DNA of 27,081 bases from GCA-2688775 sp964524225 (lineage in GTDB: Archaea; Nanobdellota; Nanobdellia; Woesearchaeales; GW2011-AR4), in the NCBI GenBank assembly GCA_964524225.1, contig CAZGEW010000008.1, positions 1 through 27,081 on the forward strand. Direction: 5' to 3'. A program made the translations under genes and the position numbers. The notes beneath the pieces are model-generated. The model made no database searches, was not told the DNA's origin, and was given only the letters and a program-made list of their open reading frames with translations. Shown here piece after piece: positions 6,238 through 16,150 of the stretch. The stretch's first letter is position 1. Each line of letters starts with the position of its first letter.

Positions 6238-6266
6238 AAAAAATTTTAACTTCGTTAAAATTTTTT
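6238..6266. repeat. Perfect hairpin, 13-bp stem, loop ttc, upstream of the sufA-type gene
   Basis: aaaaaattttaac (6238-6250) and gttaaaatttttt (6254-6266) surround ttc. The 3' arm abuts the Shine-Dalgarno-like agga (6267-6270) of the next gene, so it could mask or expose the ribosome site. Confidence 0.88.
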
Positions 6267-6274
6267 AGGACAAA

Positions 6275-6619
6275 ATGGAGCAACAAACAAAAGAGATTAT
6301 TTTAAGCTTAACTGAAAAGGCTGCAAACAAAGTGAAATCATTGTTAGAGAAAGAGAACAAAAAAGATTATGGATTAAGAGTAGGTATTGTGACAGGAGGC
6401 TGTTCTGGCTACATGTATGATATAGCTTTAGAAAAAGCACCAAAAGAAAATGATGTAGTAATAGAAGAAAAAGGTGTTAATATTTTCATGAACCAAGAGA
6501 GTATTGCTTTTATGAGAGGCTCAATAGTTGACTATGTTGAATCATTGCAGAATTCTGGATTTAAGATAAATAATCCAAATGTGAGGACTACTTGTGGATG
6601 TGGGCATTCTGTAGGTTAA
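6275..6619 (+). CDS. sufA: A-type Fe-S carrier protein (SufA/IscA/HesB family)
   Basis: A small A-type carrier that receives Fe-S clusters from the scaffold and delivers them to apo-proteins. It is 114 residues, the normal size. The three ligand cysteines are Cys43 in TGGCSGYMYD, and Cys107 and Cys109 in the C-terminal TTCGCGHSVG. The middle has the family pattern GSIVDYVESLQNSGFKINNPN. ATG 6275 follows agga (6267-6270) at 4-nt spacing. A TATA-like aatatttaaat (6171-6181) could give it its own promoter, although it lies about 140 nt after sufC and may also be read through. The symbol sufA reflects context; iscA or erpA would be equally valid by sequence. Confidence 0.93.
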   Translation: MEQQTKEIILSLTEKAANKVKSLLEKENKKDYGLRVGIVTGGCSGYMYDIALEKAPKENDVVIEEKGVNIFMNQESIAFMRGSIVDYVESLQNSGFKINNPNVRTTCGCGHSVG

Positions 6620-6660
6620 ACTCAATAATAAATCGCTTATTTTATCCAATAAGGTGTTAA

Positions 6661-7371
6661 ATGGAAATCAAATTATGGAAAAAACCAAAGAATTGTGTAA
6701 TTGTAGAGGGTTTTCCGGGTTTTGGGTTAGTAGGCACAATTGCGTCAGAATTCTTAATAGAGCACCTTCAGACAGAGCAAATTGGCAAGATTTTATTTAA
6801 TGATATGCCAGCAATGGTTGCTATACATGAAAACAAGGTTGTTGAGCCTTTGGGTATATTTTATAACCAGAAATATAACATTGTTATTTTGCATGCTATA
6901 ACTGCAGCAACCCATTATGAATGGGATCTTGCCAATACAATCGAAAATTTAGCTCAAGAATTAAAAGCAAAAGAAATAGTATCTCTTGAAGGTGTCGGTC
7001 CCGGTGACGAAAGCCAAGATTCAAGAGTCTTTTATTACTCAAATAATGAAAAAAATGTAAAACTGTTTGAGAAAACAGGAATAGAATCTTTAAAAGAAGG
7101 AATCATAATTGGCGTAACTGGGGCAATACTTCTTAGAATTGAGAAAACCCCTGTAAGCTGTATTTTTGCTGAGACTCACTCAAATCTGCCTGATAGTAAA
7201 GCTGCTGCAAAAATAATAGAAGCGCTTGATAAGTACTTATGCATGAACCTTGATTATAAGCCATTGCTTGACCAAGCAAAAAAATTTGAAGAAAAACTCA
7301 AAACAATTTTGCAAAAGAGCCAAGAGGCACAAGAGATGAGCGATAAAAAAAGACTTAGTTATCTTGGATAA
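6661..7371 (+). CDS. PAC2-family protein (proteasome assembly chaperone-like)
   Basis: A 236-residue archaeal PAC2-superfamily protein. Relatives such as archaeal PbaA/PbaB and eukaryotic PAC2 act in proteasome assembly, though many archaeal members are uncharacterised. The family hallmark is the N-terminal VEGFPGFGLVGTIASEFLIE (about 15-34). Further segments are LHAITAATHYEWDLANTIE, the Gly-rich VSLEGVGPGDES and GIIIGVTGAILLR, followed by a charged helical C-terminus (LDQAKKFEEKLKTILQKSQE). An aggtg Shine-Dalgarno (6652-6656) lies 4 nt before ATG 6661. It starts 41 nt after the A-type carrier gene and could be cotranscribed with it. It converges with the membrane protein gene, 8 bp apart. 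Confidence 0.88.
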   Translation: MEIKLWKKPKNCVIVEGFPGFGLVGTIASEFLIEHLQTEQIGKILFNDMPAMVAIHENKVVEPLGIFYNQKYNIVILHAITAATHYEWDLANTIENLAQELKAKEIVSLEGVGPGDESQDSRVFYYSNNEKNVKLFEKTGIESLKEGIIIGVTGAILLRIEKTPVSCIFAETHSNLPDSKAAAKIIEALDKYLCMNLDYKPLLDQAKKFEEKLKTILQKSQEAQEMSDKKRLSYLG

Positions 7372-7379
7372 TATTCTCT

Positions 7380-8072
7380 TTATTCTCTTCCAATTAAGTC
7401 TGCTGTTCCAGCTCCAAGAGACGCAAGAACAGATGTTACAGCTATTTCTTTGTATAATGCAACTGGATCTGATAAGTCAATCATATTAAACATAAAGAAG
7501 ATTATAATAATCATAATCAAAGAGGTTATGTATATTAATGTAGCCCTTTTTGGTAAAACCCCAAATAGTCTTTTTTCCTTTATTTGTCTATATCCAGTCT
7601 CATACATTAACATTAATATTAACAGATAAGAAAATAACATAAGCAAAGTTGCCCTAGTAGTAGATATATATTTGGCTATCGCCTTGCCATAAATAAATCC
7701 GAAATGTGCAACAACACCAATAAATGCTCCTATTACGCCTTTATTTAAGTCTCTAATTGAGAGTCTTTCTAAGGGTTTTGTTACAACCTCTTCTTTAATC
7801 TCTTTCTCAAGCTCTTCAACCTTTTCTGTTTCTTTCTCAAGTTTTTTCTCTTCTTCTATGATTTTTGCTTCTTTTTTTTCAATTGTCTCTTCTTTTTTCT
7901 CTATTCCAGTAATTTTATCTTCAACTTTCTTCTCTTCTGCAAGAATTTCAAGTTCATGCAGAGTACCATTTAATGGTTGTGTTTCTAAAGCTTTTTTTAC
8001 AGTTTTTACAGCTTTAGCCTCTTTAATAGCCTTCTTGGTAATAACCTTATTTTTACCCCTTTTTTTCTTCAT
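7380..8072 (-). CDS. Membrane protein with charged N-terminal tail (possibly DUF2391-like)
   Basis: A 230-residue protein with two parts. Residues 1-100 are a Lys/Glu-rich, probably cytoplasmic tail with coiled-coil character (for example KKEAKIIEEEKKLEKETEKV). Residues ~110-230 hold about four hydrophobic segments: VIGAFIGVVAHFGFIYG, LLMLFSYLLILMLMY, LIYITSLIMIIIIFFMF and IAVTSVLASLGAGTADLIG. The Ala/Gly-rich last segment resembles the end of DUF2391-type membrane proteins, but this is a weak memory-based match. A gaggg Shine-Dalgarno (8078-8082 on this strand) lies 5 nt before the ATG. It is 40 nt downstream of purD on the same strand and may have its own promoter (TATA-like tttatatat at about 8102-8110). 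Function unknown. Confidence 0.75.
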   Translation of the reverse strand: MKKKRGKNKVITKKAIKEAKAVKTVKKALETQPLNGTLHELEILAEEKKVEDKITGIEKKEETIEKKEAKIIEEEKKLEKETEKVEELEKEIKEEVVTKPLERLSIRDLNKGVIGAFIGVVAHFGFIYGKAIAKYISTTRATLLMLFSYLLILMLMYETGYRQIKEKRLFGVLPKRATLIYITSLIMIIIIFFMFNMIDLSDPVALYKEIAVTSVLASLGAGTADLIGRE

Positions 8073-8112
8073 TTTTTCCCTCAGAATATAATTTTATTTA
8101 AGATATATAAAA

Positions 8113-9432
8113 CTATTGATTTGAGCTTAACAACTTTCTCATATGCTCAACTCTTTTATTAATCAATTCTTTTGTGCCAATATCCTCCCTATGAAATACT
8201 TTGCCTTTAACTGCCCTTGTTGCTTCCTCAGCTATTCTTTCAGCTTCTTCTAAAGTGTTGGCAATGCCTAAGCATGCAACCCCTCTTGAGGTTGTAAGAT
8301 ACAAGCCATCTTCCCTTTGCTCAACAGAAGCATAATACAATTTAGCATTTTGTGGTATATTTCCAATTTCAATTTTTTTATTTTTGAGCGGAGCAGTAGG
8401 GTAGCCTTTTGGTACAACATACTTGCATACTGTTGCTTTATTCTGGAATTTTATTTTTATTTTATGAAGCTGTTGATTTATTATTGCATTACAAATGTCA
8501 ACAAAGTCGGTTTCCAAAATTGAAAGCACATTCATAGCCTCTGGGTCACCAAATCTTGCATTGTACTCAAGCAACTTCACACCTTGTTTTGTTAAGATAA
8601 ATCCACCATACATAACTCCTTTATAGAATTGAGCTACCTCTTTGTATAAGGCATTTGCAACCTTTTGTGTTATTTTTAATCCTTTTTCAATATCACTCTT
8701 TGTTAAGAATGGAAGCAAATGATCTTCGCATGAGTAAGAGCCCATACCTCCTGTATTTTCTCCTTTGTCCCCAGAAAATGCTCTCTTATGGTCTTGGACA
8801 GGAGGCATTGCCAAAACAGTTTTGCCGTCCGTTAAACATTGCAAAGAGAATTCTTCACCATCTAGCTTTTCTTCAACAATAACAAAAGGATGTGTTATTA
8901 ACACTTCATGACAATATTGTAATGCATCATCTTTTGTTGAGAAATGATCACCTTGAACCTTTACCCCTTTGCCTCCTGTTAAGCCATCTGGCTTAATTAC
9001 ACATTGATTTAGTTCTTTAAGAAATCCTTTTGCTTCGGCTATATTCTCTTTATTAAAAATCTGAAATTTTGGGTTTCCTTCTATATTATATTTTTTCAGC
9101 AATTCCCTTGTGAAAGATTTACTTGTTTCGAGCCTTACAAGACTTTTAGTTGGACCAACAGCATTTATTTCTAACTCATTCAATAAATCTACTACACCAT
9201 AAGCAAGAGGCTCTTCTGGCCCTATAAATGCAAAATCTGGTCTTATCTTGAGTGCAAAATTCTTAATCTTATCTAGCTCATTGTAATTTCCGATTTCAAA
9301 ATTTTCTGATAAACCTAAAATGCCAGGATTTTTAAATTTAAGATACGAGTAGAGTTTAGTGCCCTTATTTCTCTTTAGCGATTCTGCTATTACATGCTCT
9401 CTTGCGCCATTCCCAATTATTAGTATTTTCAT
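8113..9432 (-). CDS. purD: Phosphoribosylamine--glycine ligase (GAR synthetase)
   Basis: PurD catalyses ATP-dependent ligation of glycine to 5-phosphoribosylamine, step two of de novo purine synthesis, in the cytosol. The 439-residue length is normal. Order of motifs: N-terminal Rossmann-like MKILIIGNGAREHVIAESL, FIGPEEPLAYGVVDLL, ATP-grasp CVIKPDGLTGGKGVKV, FSLQCLTDGKTVLAMPPVQD, HKRAFSGDKGENTGGMGSYS, the metal/ATP-binding LLEYNARFGDPEAMNVLSIL, and a typical C-terminal domain. It begins 14 nt after the topA stop on the same strand, so the two are probably cotranscribed. No other purine genes are in the window. Confidence 0.97.
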   Translation of the reverse strand: MKILIIGNGAREHVIAESLKRNKGTKLYSYLKFKNPGILGLSENFEIGNYNELDKIKNFALKIRPDFAFIGPEEPLAYGVVDLLNELEINAVGPTKSLVRLETSKSFTRELLKKYNIEGNPKFQIFNKENIAEAKGFLKELNQCVIKPDGLTGGKGVKVQGDHFSTKDDALQYCHEVLITHPFVIVEEKLDGEEFSLQCLTDGKTVLAMPPVQDHKRAFSGDKGENTGGMGSYSCEDHLLPFLTKSDIEKGLKITQKVANALYKEVAQFYKGVMYGGFILTKQGVKLLEYNARFGDPEAMNVLSILETDFVDICNAIINQQLHKIKIKFQNKATVCKYVVPKGYPTAPLKNKKIEIGNIPQNAKLYYASVEQREDGLYLTTSRGVACLGIANTLEEAERIAEEATRAVKGKVFHREDIGTKELINKRVEHMRKLLSSNQ

Positions 9433-9446
9433 TGGTATTGAATAAA

Positions 9447-11663
9447 TTAAATATTTTTCAACTTTTCAGTATACTTACATTTAGGGTACAAACTACAGCC
9501 ATAAAACTTGCCATAAATACTGCTCCTCAATACTATGTCACCTTCTTTGCACGAAGGACATTTCCTTTTAATGTCACCTTTTGCAATAGCCTTTGCTTGT
9601 TTGCCAGCTTCCCCTTCAATATGCTTGCTTGGACATTTTGGATTCAAGCAGAATTCTAATGGCTGTTTTGCTCTTTTTATAGCCAACACTTTTGGAAAGC
9701 TGCAAATCTCACAATTTTTCTTAGCTGGCTTAATTAGTGCATTCTTGGGCAATGAAAAGATTGTTTTGCAATTAGGATATTTATTGCAAGCTGCAAAATT
9801 GCCAAATTTGCCTCTTCTAATTGTTAAATTTCCTTCCTTACATATTGGACATATGCCAAGAAAAGCCATTTCATCTTGGGTTGCTCGATTCGCCTTTAAA
9901 AGATCTTCTCCAATCTCTTTCTCATACTTCTTGAAATCAGCTATTATTTTTGTTATTGCATTCTTAGCTTCCTCCAAAGTGTCTTCTTTTTTCTGTAGCT
10001 TTTCCCTTATCTTTTCCATCTCTAATTCAAAATGCCTTGTTAGCTCTTCATCAATTATTTTTGGACAATATTTTTCTAATGTTTCAATTGTTGAAATGCC
10101 AAGCTCGGTTGCTTCTATAGGTTGTCCTTGAATGTAACCGCGTTGGAATAAAGTGTCTATTATTTCTGATCTTGTAGCTTTTGTACCAAGATTTCTCTTT
10201 TCAAGCTCTTTTATTATTGAAGCTGGGGTATACCTTTTTGGTGGCTGAGTTTCTTTGCTTAGCAATTCTATTGATTTTACTTTTATTTTGTCGTTTTGTT
10301 TTAAATCTGGCAACTCAACTTCTTCAAAATTGACATATGGTTCATAGAAATTATGCCAGCCTTTCTCAATTGTTCTTGTTCCTTTTGCAACAAAAATTTC
10401 TCCATTACAGTTAATATCGATGATTATTGTTTCTCTCACAGCAATATCAGCAAATGTTGCTAAAAATCTTTTCACAATTAAATCATAAATTTTTGCTTCT
10501 CTTTCCTTCATACCATTTGGCATAATTCCAGTTGGGAATATCGCAGGATGTGCAGGATCTGTTTTCTTACCATTATTTGGCAAAAGTTTTGAACGACCTA
10601 ACAATCCTTTAGCTAAGTCAGAATACCTCGCCTGCTTCATCAAGTCGTTCAAAACTTTTGCATATCCAATTGCTGCAGGCAATTGTTGGCTTGAAGTTCT
10701 TGGATAAGATATAAAACCAGAGGTATAAAGCTCTTGAGCTATGTCAAGTGTTTCTTTTGGAGAGATATTAAAGCATCTGTAAGCTTCCAATTGTAAAGTT
10801 GTCAAATCAAATGGGAATGGTTGTGCTTGGTTGTATTGTTTTCTTTCAACATTATTAACCTTAGCCTCTTTTTGGTTTTTTGTTTTTTTAATTACGATGT
10901 CAGCTTTTTCTTTTTCCCAGAATTTGTCTTCTTTGTGCCAGGCTATTATTTCATTAATTTCATTATTGTTATATTCACCGATTAATTGTATCTGCCAGTA
11001 TGGAATTGGCTTAAAGCCCTTGATTTCTCTTTCTCTATCAACAATAATCTTCAATGCAGGTCCTTGGACCCTGCCTGTTGACATTACCTTAAAGGCACCT
11101 ATGCTTTTTATTGCAGATGTTAATGCTCGAGAATAGTTTATACCATTAACCCAATCTAGCCTGTGACGAGTTTCGCCAGCTTCAGCTTGCCCCCAATCTA
11201 AGTGAGGCATTTTATCTTTGTATGCTCTTATTAAGTCAGGTTGGGTAAGAGTGGAGAACTTCATTCTATTGGCATCATTTTGTCTGCAGGTAAAACGTAT
11301 GACATTAAGTCCTATGACTTCACCTTCTTGATCATAATCAGTTGCTATGGTAAAAGAATTAGCATTCTTACATAATTTCTTTATTGCGTCAAGGTACTTT
11401 TTTGTAAATTTAGACTCCTTTGTTGTTTCATGAACTGGTTTCCATTCTATATCAAACACTGGGAATACCCAGCCTTTTTTGTTTTTTTCTGCAAGTCCAT
11501 ACAAATGACCTACTGCACATGCCACTACTATATCCTTACCATTGTGGGTTATTTTATAGTAAGGCACGCCATTAATGCTTTCTTTTATTGGTTTTCCGTC
11601 TGCTAAAGCTTCTGCTATCTTCTTGGCAGCTGCTGGTTTTTCAGTTATTATCAGCTCATACAT
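9447..11663 (-). CDS. topA: DNA topoisomerase I (type IA, archaeal)
   Basis: Relaxes negatively supercoiled DNA by single-strand passage. It has 738 residues. The TOPRIM domain starts at MYELIITEKPAAAKKIAEAL and carries the acidic triad as D109-Y-D111 and E113-G-E115. The catalytic tyrosine is Tyr320 in GFISYPRTSSQQLPAAIGY. The C-terminus holds three Cys4 zinc-ribbon-like units from about residue 610: CPICKEGNLTIRRGKFGNF with CNKYPNC; CEIC with CLNPKC; and CPSCKEGDIVLRSSIYGKF with CSLYPKC. The overall layout is archaeal topoisomerase I, and there is no helicase domain, so it is not reverse gyrase. No Shine-Dalgarno is seen, but a TATA-like box 26 nt upstream suggests a leaderless message. purD follows 14 nt downstream. 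Confidence 0.97.
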   Translation of the reverse strand: MYELIITEKPAAAKKIAEALADGKPIKESINGVPYYKITHNGKDIVVACAVGHLYGLAEKNKKGWVFPVFDIEWKPVHETTKESKFTKKYLDAIKKLCKNANSFTIATDYDQEGEVIGLNVIRFTCRQNDANRMKFSTLTQPDLIRAYKDKMPHLDWGQAEAGETRHRLDWVNGINYSRALTSAIKSIGAFKVMSTGRVQGPALKIIVDREREIKGFKPIPYWQIQLIGEYNNNEINEIIAWHKEDKFWEKEKADIVIKKTKNQKEAKVNNVERKQYNQAQPFPFDLTTLQLEAYRCFNISPKETLDIAQELYTSGFISYPRTSSQQLPAAIGYAKVLNDLMKQARYSDLAKGLLGRSKLLPNNGKKTDPAHPAIFPTGIMPNGMKEREAKIYDLIVKRFLATFADIAVRETIIIDINCNGEIFVAKGTRTIEKGWHNFYEPYVNFEEVELPDLKQNDKIKVKSIELLSKETQPPKRYTPASIIKELEKRNLGTKATRSEIIDTLFQRGYIQGQPIEATELGISTIETLEKYCPKIIDEELTRHFELEMEKIREKLQKKEDTLEEAKNAITKIIADFKKYEKEIGEDLLKANRATQDEMAFLGICPICKEGNLTIRRGKFGNFAACNKYPNCKTIFSLPKNALIKPAKKNCEICSFPKVLAIKRAKQPLEFCLNPKCPSKHIEGEAGKQAKAIAKGDIKRKCPSCKEGDIVLRSSIYGKFYGCSLYPKCKYTEKLKNI

Positions 11664-11684
11664 TACTTAAAGAAATTAATAGAT

Positions 11685-11693
11685 TATATAAAA
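11685..11693 (-). promoter_or_regulatory. TATA-like box of topA
   Basis: TTTTATATA on the minus strand, centred 26 nt upstream of the topA ATG, with no Shine-Dalgarno in between. This is the spacing expected for archaeal leaderless transcripts. Confidence 0.55.
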
Positions 11694-11725
11694 AATTTGT
11701 GAAAAATAATTAAAAATAGTTAGAA

Positions 11726-14700
11726 TTAATATTCGCTCTTTTTCTTCTGCCACACATAGTAACCAACTGCTGCAACAACAACTATTAATGCTACAACAAT
11801 CCACCCAATTGTTGTTCTGCTTATTGGTTTCTTCGCTACTGGTGCTGGTGGTGCTTCTGGAACTTCAGCTGGCACCTCTGCTGTCGGTACCGGTGGTTGC
11901 TCTACTGGAGCTTCTGGTGGTGGTGTTACCTCTGGTGGAGCTGCTGGAGGTGCTTCTTTAACACCAATAGCAAATGTACTAGTTCCTGGTGTAATTGATT
12001 CATATATCACGTTATTTGCGTCAGAGCCTGTTTTTGTAGTTGGTAATGCACTCCATTTATTGTCACTATATCTATATAGCACAACATCATTTTCTGCAAC
12101 TCCATTGCTTAATAGCCATGACTTTGCAACCTTGAAGTTTATTGTAATCTTTGAAGTATCTGTATCTGCAATATTGCCTTTCTTTAATTGCAAGTATTGA
12201 TAAACCTTTGATGCTGCTGGTGCTGTGTATGGATTTGAGGTTAAGCTTTCAACAGTTATTGATGGAGTTGACACAGAGTTTTTGACTTCAATTACTACTC
12301 CTGTAATAGCTATCTTGTCATTATTAATAGTTAAAACTGCTGTTGCGCCAGCATCAAGATTGTCCCACTGCCTTCCTGCTGATGCCTCTACATTGCTTGG
12401 AGCTGCTGCCCCTCCTCCACCGGCACCTGCACTTGTGGTCGTTGTGGTTGTTGTTGTGGCTGCTGCATCTGTTGTAAAGTTAAAAGTGCCATTCTGCGCA
12501 CAATTACCATTATAGTCACAAACTGAGACATTATAGTGATATAATGTGCTTGCTGTTAAGCTTGTTATAGACACTACTTGTGATTGGTTAAAGTCTGTTT
12601 CTCTTGCGACTGAGTCAAGAGCACCTCTCGTTGTGGCATAAAACACAGTTGCATTTACAGATTCATTCATGCCGGTAATTGTAATTGTTGCAGTTGTTGA
12701 TGTTTTGCCCGCGGATGTTGTGGTTTCATTTGGCGAATTTGGTGGTGTATTATCTGATATATTAAATCCCCAGAAATATGTATTGACATTTCCTTCTTCA
12801 TCTGTAACTGTGAATGTAAGGTTATATCCTCCACTGCCAGTGGCATTATTCTTAAATCTTTCAGTTGAGCCTAAGCAAATTCCATTGCTTAAACTCATTG
12901 TTGTGTTTGCTTTGCTGCTATTAATAGAATAAACACATGACGCAGTGTCTGATGAAACACTGATGTTAGGAATAAACATGCCTATTGAATAATTGCTAAC
13001 AATAGCGCCAACTATATTTCTATCGCCAGTTATATTTGTAGCAGGCACTGTAACATTTACTGTTGGTATGCCGGAATTGTTTACAAATGCAACTGCGCTG
13101 AAATGTGGTAAGTATACATTTATGGACCGATTATTTGTATTATTCCAGCATGCCGAAGTCACTGGGAATACATTATCGCTTTCATTTGGAGCAAAGTTAG
13201 CTGCGCATTCTGTTAAATTCTTCCTTGAAGACACATCTTTAATGTCTTTGAAATACCATATTTCAAATTGACCTCCTAAAACAATGCCTAAACTCGCGTT
13301 ACTGGCGTTTATGGGATATTTTACAATGGCATAGTAACTATTGTTATTTGAAATAAATTCTTGGAAGCTTTCATTTACCCATACAATCTCTCTTATTGCT
13401 GCTGTGTAGTTATCTTGTATATAACTAAGGGTCTTGTTGATGGATGTCTCCGCTTGCGACGACCCATTAACTCCTAGTGTAAAATTATACTTATCCCAAT
13501 TAGCAGCTGATGCGTTGAAAATTAGAGTGACGTTCAACTCCCTTGTCGGAGAGGTATTAAGGCCAAAGGACAAGCTTAATGTTACGTCCGTAGCATCAGT
13601 TTCATTCGTAAGTGATTTTCCACTTGACGCATTACTTAAATTAACATAGCTCATATCAACATTGTATCCCCTTAAAGTTACATTTAAATTAAATAAATTA
13701 AACGATGAATTGCCAGTTGTTGTAAACGTGAGAATGCTACTATTAACAACATTGCCTAAAGTATCATTGGCAGAGAATTTAATGGTGTGTGTTCCAGCTT
13801 TAAAGGTCAAGTTAAATGTATTTGTTATATTTTCTCCTGTGCCACCTATGCCTGTATCTGAACTCGATAAATTCAGAGCATTGAAATTACCCTCATTGAT
13901 ATTAGTATCAACGAAATAGCCTAATCCAGCAAGTCTTTGGTTCGAGTCTTTAGCTGACAAGTTTATTTTTAGACTGTTGTTTATTGTTGCACCATTACTA
14001 CCAGTATTAAAGCCATTAGTTGGTGAATTAACACTCAATTCAGGCCCAATATCGTCGACTAAGAAATCGAAGATAGTTGTATTCGAATTGCCTGCTGTGT
14101 CTGTCACTGTTAAAGTTAATGTCCTATTACTTGAAGTGCCAGTAGCGCAGCCAAATGGCTTTATTTTTGAGACATTGCCTTTGAATACTCCAACAGTTGA
14201 ATTACAGCTTGAGGTATATGTGAAGTTTGCAATCTCAACTGAAGTTTTTGGTGACGAGAAGTTAAGCGCTGCTTGAGATGTTATGTTTGTATTATTAGCT
14301 GCCGACTGACGTGATGATTTTTCATCGTAACTTATGTTATAGAAGCTCAGACTAGGTCCGCTGCCTCTATGTATTGAGAAGTTATGGAATACAACTCCAG
14401 TATTGCCCCATGTATCTCGTGCAGAAACAATTACGCTATGTGAGCCGTTTGCCAAATTGCAGATAGACGTTGCTGATGGATTTGTAGCAAATGAGGCGTT
14501 TCTGTTTCGCTCGGGGTCTGAGGCAGCACCTCCATTTGGAGTCCCTTCAAACGTCTTGAAAAAGTTGCAATCATTAGTATCAACCACGTTATTGTCTATG
14601 CTTATATTGACTTCAGCCAATATGCTGTGCTCTGAAACATTCCATGATATTATAGGAACTGTTGTTGTGCTTAAATTACTGCCATTAACACCTACTGTTC

Positions 14701-16097
14701 CGTTTATAATTATACGGGGAGCATATGTGTCATTTATTTGTATTGTGATGTTAGCCTTAGTTGTATTTGAATTTCCTAGTGTATCATTCGCAACAATTCT
14801 AAAGCTTACATTTTGCCCTTCAAAGTTGTTTTCCCCTATTGGTATAAAGAAAGTGAAGTTGGTCCAGAAATCATTTTGACCTGCTATATATGTTGAAGTT
14901 GGCAAAGTTTCATTTATTGTCTGCCATCCATGCCCACCTGAATCATTATAGAATTGTAATTTACCTTGGAATGGTTGTGTCAGGTTATCTGTCCAGTTTG
15001 CAACTGCCGTTATGTTACTACCTTGGATGGTTGAGCCAAGACCTATTGGTGTAGTTGATGGGTCAAACGAGCCAAGCCTTGTTCCTAATTCACCGCTTGT
15101 CCTTACGGTACCATTTGCAATGGTAAAGTTAACATTAGCAGGAGGTATCTGGTCGACTGTAATAGTAATCGTAGTAGAATTTCTATTGTTCATGCCGTCT
15201 TCGGCAGTTACATTAACGGTGTATGTACCATTACTATTAAAGTTGTAAGTAGCATTACATGTAAACAAAGATGTTTGGAATTCTGTTGCAGTTGAACCAC
15301 ATGATATATTTGTAAGAGAGCTATCATTTATGTAAGTGAAGTTTTTAACTACTTTGCCACCTAAAGAAATCGTAATATTTATAGTGTCATTTCTAGATAA
15401 GTTTAAGCCCCGACCGCTTTCATTAATTGTGAAATTTATCATTCTTTCACTTACAATTGATAAATTAAGAAGATTTGTTACATTTGTACCTGTAAAGTTT
15501 GCTTTTGGAGGTGTTGTATCAAGGAAAAATGTGAAGTTACCAGAGAATGTTGGAAAAGATGCAACACTAGCATTTGTACTGTTATAACAACCAATAGCAA
15601 ATGTATAATTACCGTCTCCAGTAAATGTAAAGTTCATATAACTTTGTGCTTGTGATCCATTAAATAACCTGAAATCCCCTTTATCTGGGGCCGTTGTAGA
15701 ATTACTAATATTTCGAGAAACATTTGAATAGCTAAGTTGATTTGTTGTGCTGTTGATATTTAAAGTACAATTAGATAAATTTTCAGTTTCTGGAGATTGC
15801 CCAGCAACACCAGAAGCGTCCCAAGTAACGTTAAAAGTAAAGTTTATGTTTTTGGTGGCANNNNNNNNNNNNNNNNNNNNNNNNNNNNNNNNNNNNNNNN
15901 NNNNNNNNNNNNNNNNNNNNNNNNNNNNNNNNNNNNNNNNNNNNNNNNNNNNNNNNNNNNGGCGTAAATACTCTAATACTCACTGCTTCTGCATAAATTA
16001 TACTAAATATAAAAATCAAAACTATAGAAACTAACAGCGCTAAATTTATTTTACCATCTTTAGAATTAAATAAACCACCTAAACACTCTTTTTTCAT
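11726..16097 (-). CDS. Giant secreted, sequon-rich surface protein with Ig-like repeats, PGF-pre-PGF-like domain and C-terminal membrane anchor (split by an assembly gap)
   Basis: The frame is open without interruption from the gap edge (15859) to the stop at 11726, 1377 residues. An in-frame ATG at 15635-15637 is internal and not the start. Beyond the gap, ATG 16097, with a GGAG Shine-Dalgarno 5 nt upstream, begins MKKECLGG and a signal/anchor helix INLALLVSIVLIFIFSIIYA, and runs into the gap, so this is the likely N-terminus. The body is a series of beta-rich Ig/cadherin-like modules joined by linkers such as DTTPP, DQIPP, NDTYAP, DDIGP and DNTPP. Asn-X-Ser/Thr sequons are extremely dense, about twenty in 175 residues near the visible start. 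A Thr run and Gly/Ala-rich linker precede a domain resembling PGF-pre-PGF (VVLYRYSDNKWSALPTT, then PGTSTFAIGVKE). A Pro-rich stalk, TIGWIVVALIVVVAAVGYYV and a Lys-rich tail end it. It is probably N-glycosylated and anchored facing out. Confidence 0.88.
15861..15960. other. Assembly gap (100 Ns)
   Basis: One hundred Ns interrupt the surface-protein gene. The size is probably nominal. The N-terminal fragment enters the gap with two codon bases and the other side leaves one, so the two halves are in frame only if the true gap length is a multiple of three; 100 is not. Confidence 0.98.
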
Positions 16098-16150
16098 TAT
16101 CACTCCTCTTATTGTGACAAATTATCAAAATATATTGATTTGACAACACA

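Noticed and set aside
11821..12480. GC-richer patch with repeated gtt/gtg and ggtggt on the plus strand
   Set aside because: Explained by Pro-, Ala-, Gly- and Thr-rich stalk and linker codons of the surface protein, not by a separate repeat element.
12225..15587. Many plus-strand open frames opposite the surface-protein gene
   Set aside because: They are antisense shadows of a repetitive Asn/Thr/Ser-rich coding sequence, giving Val/Leu-rich nonsense with no domains.
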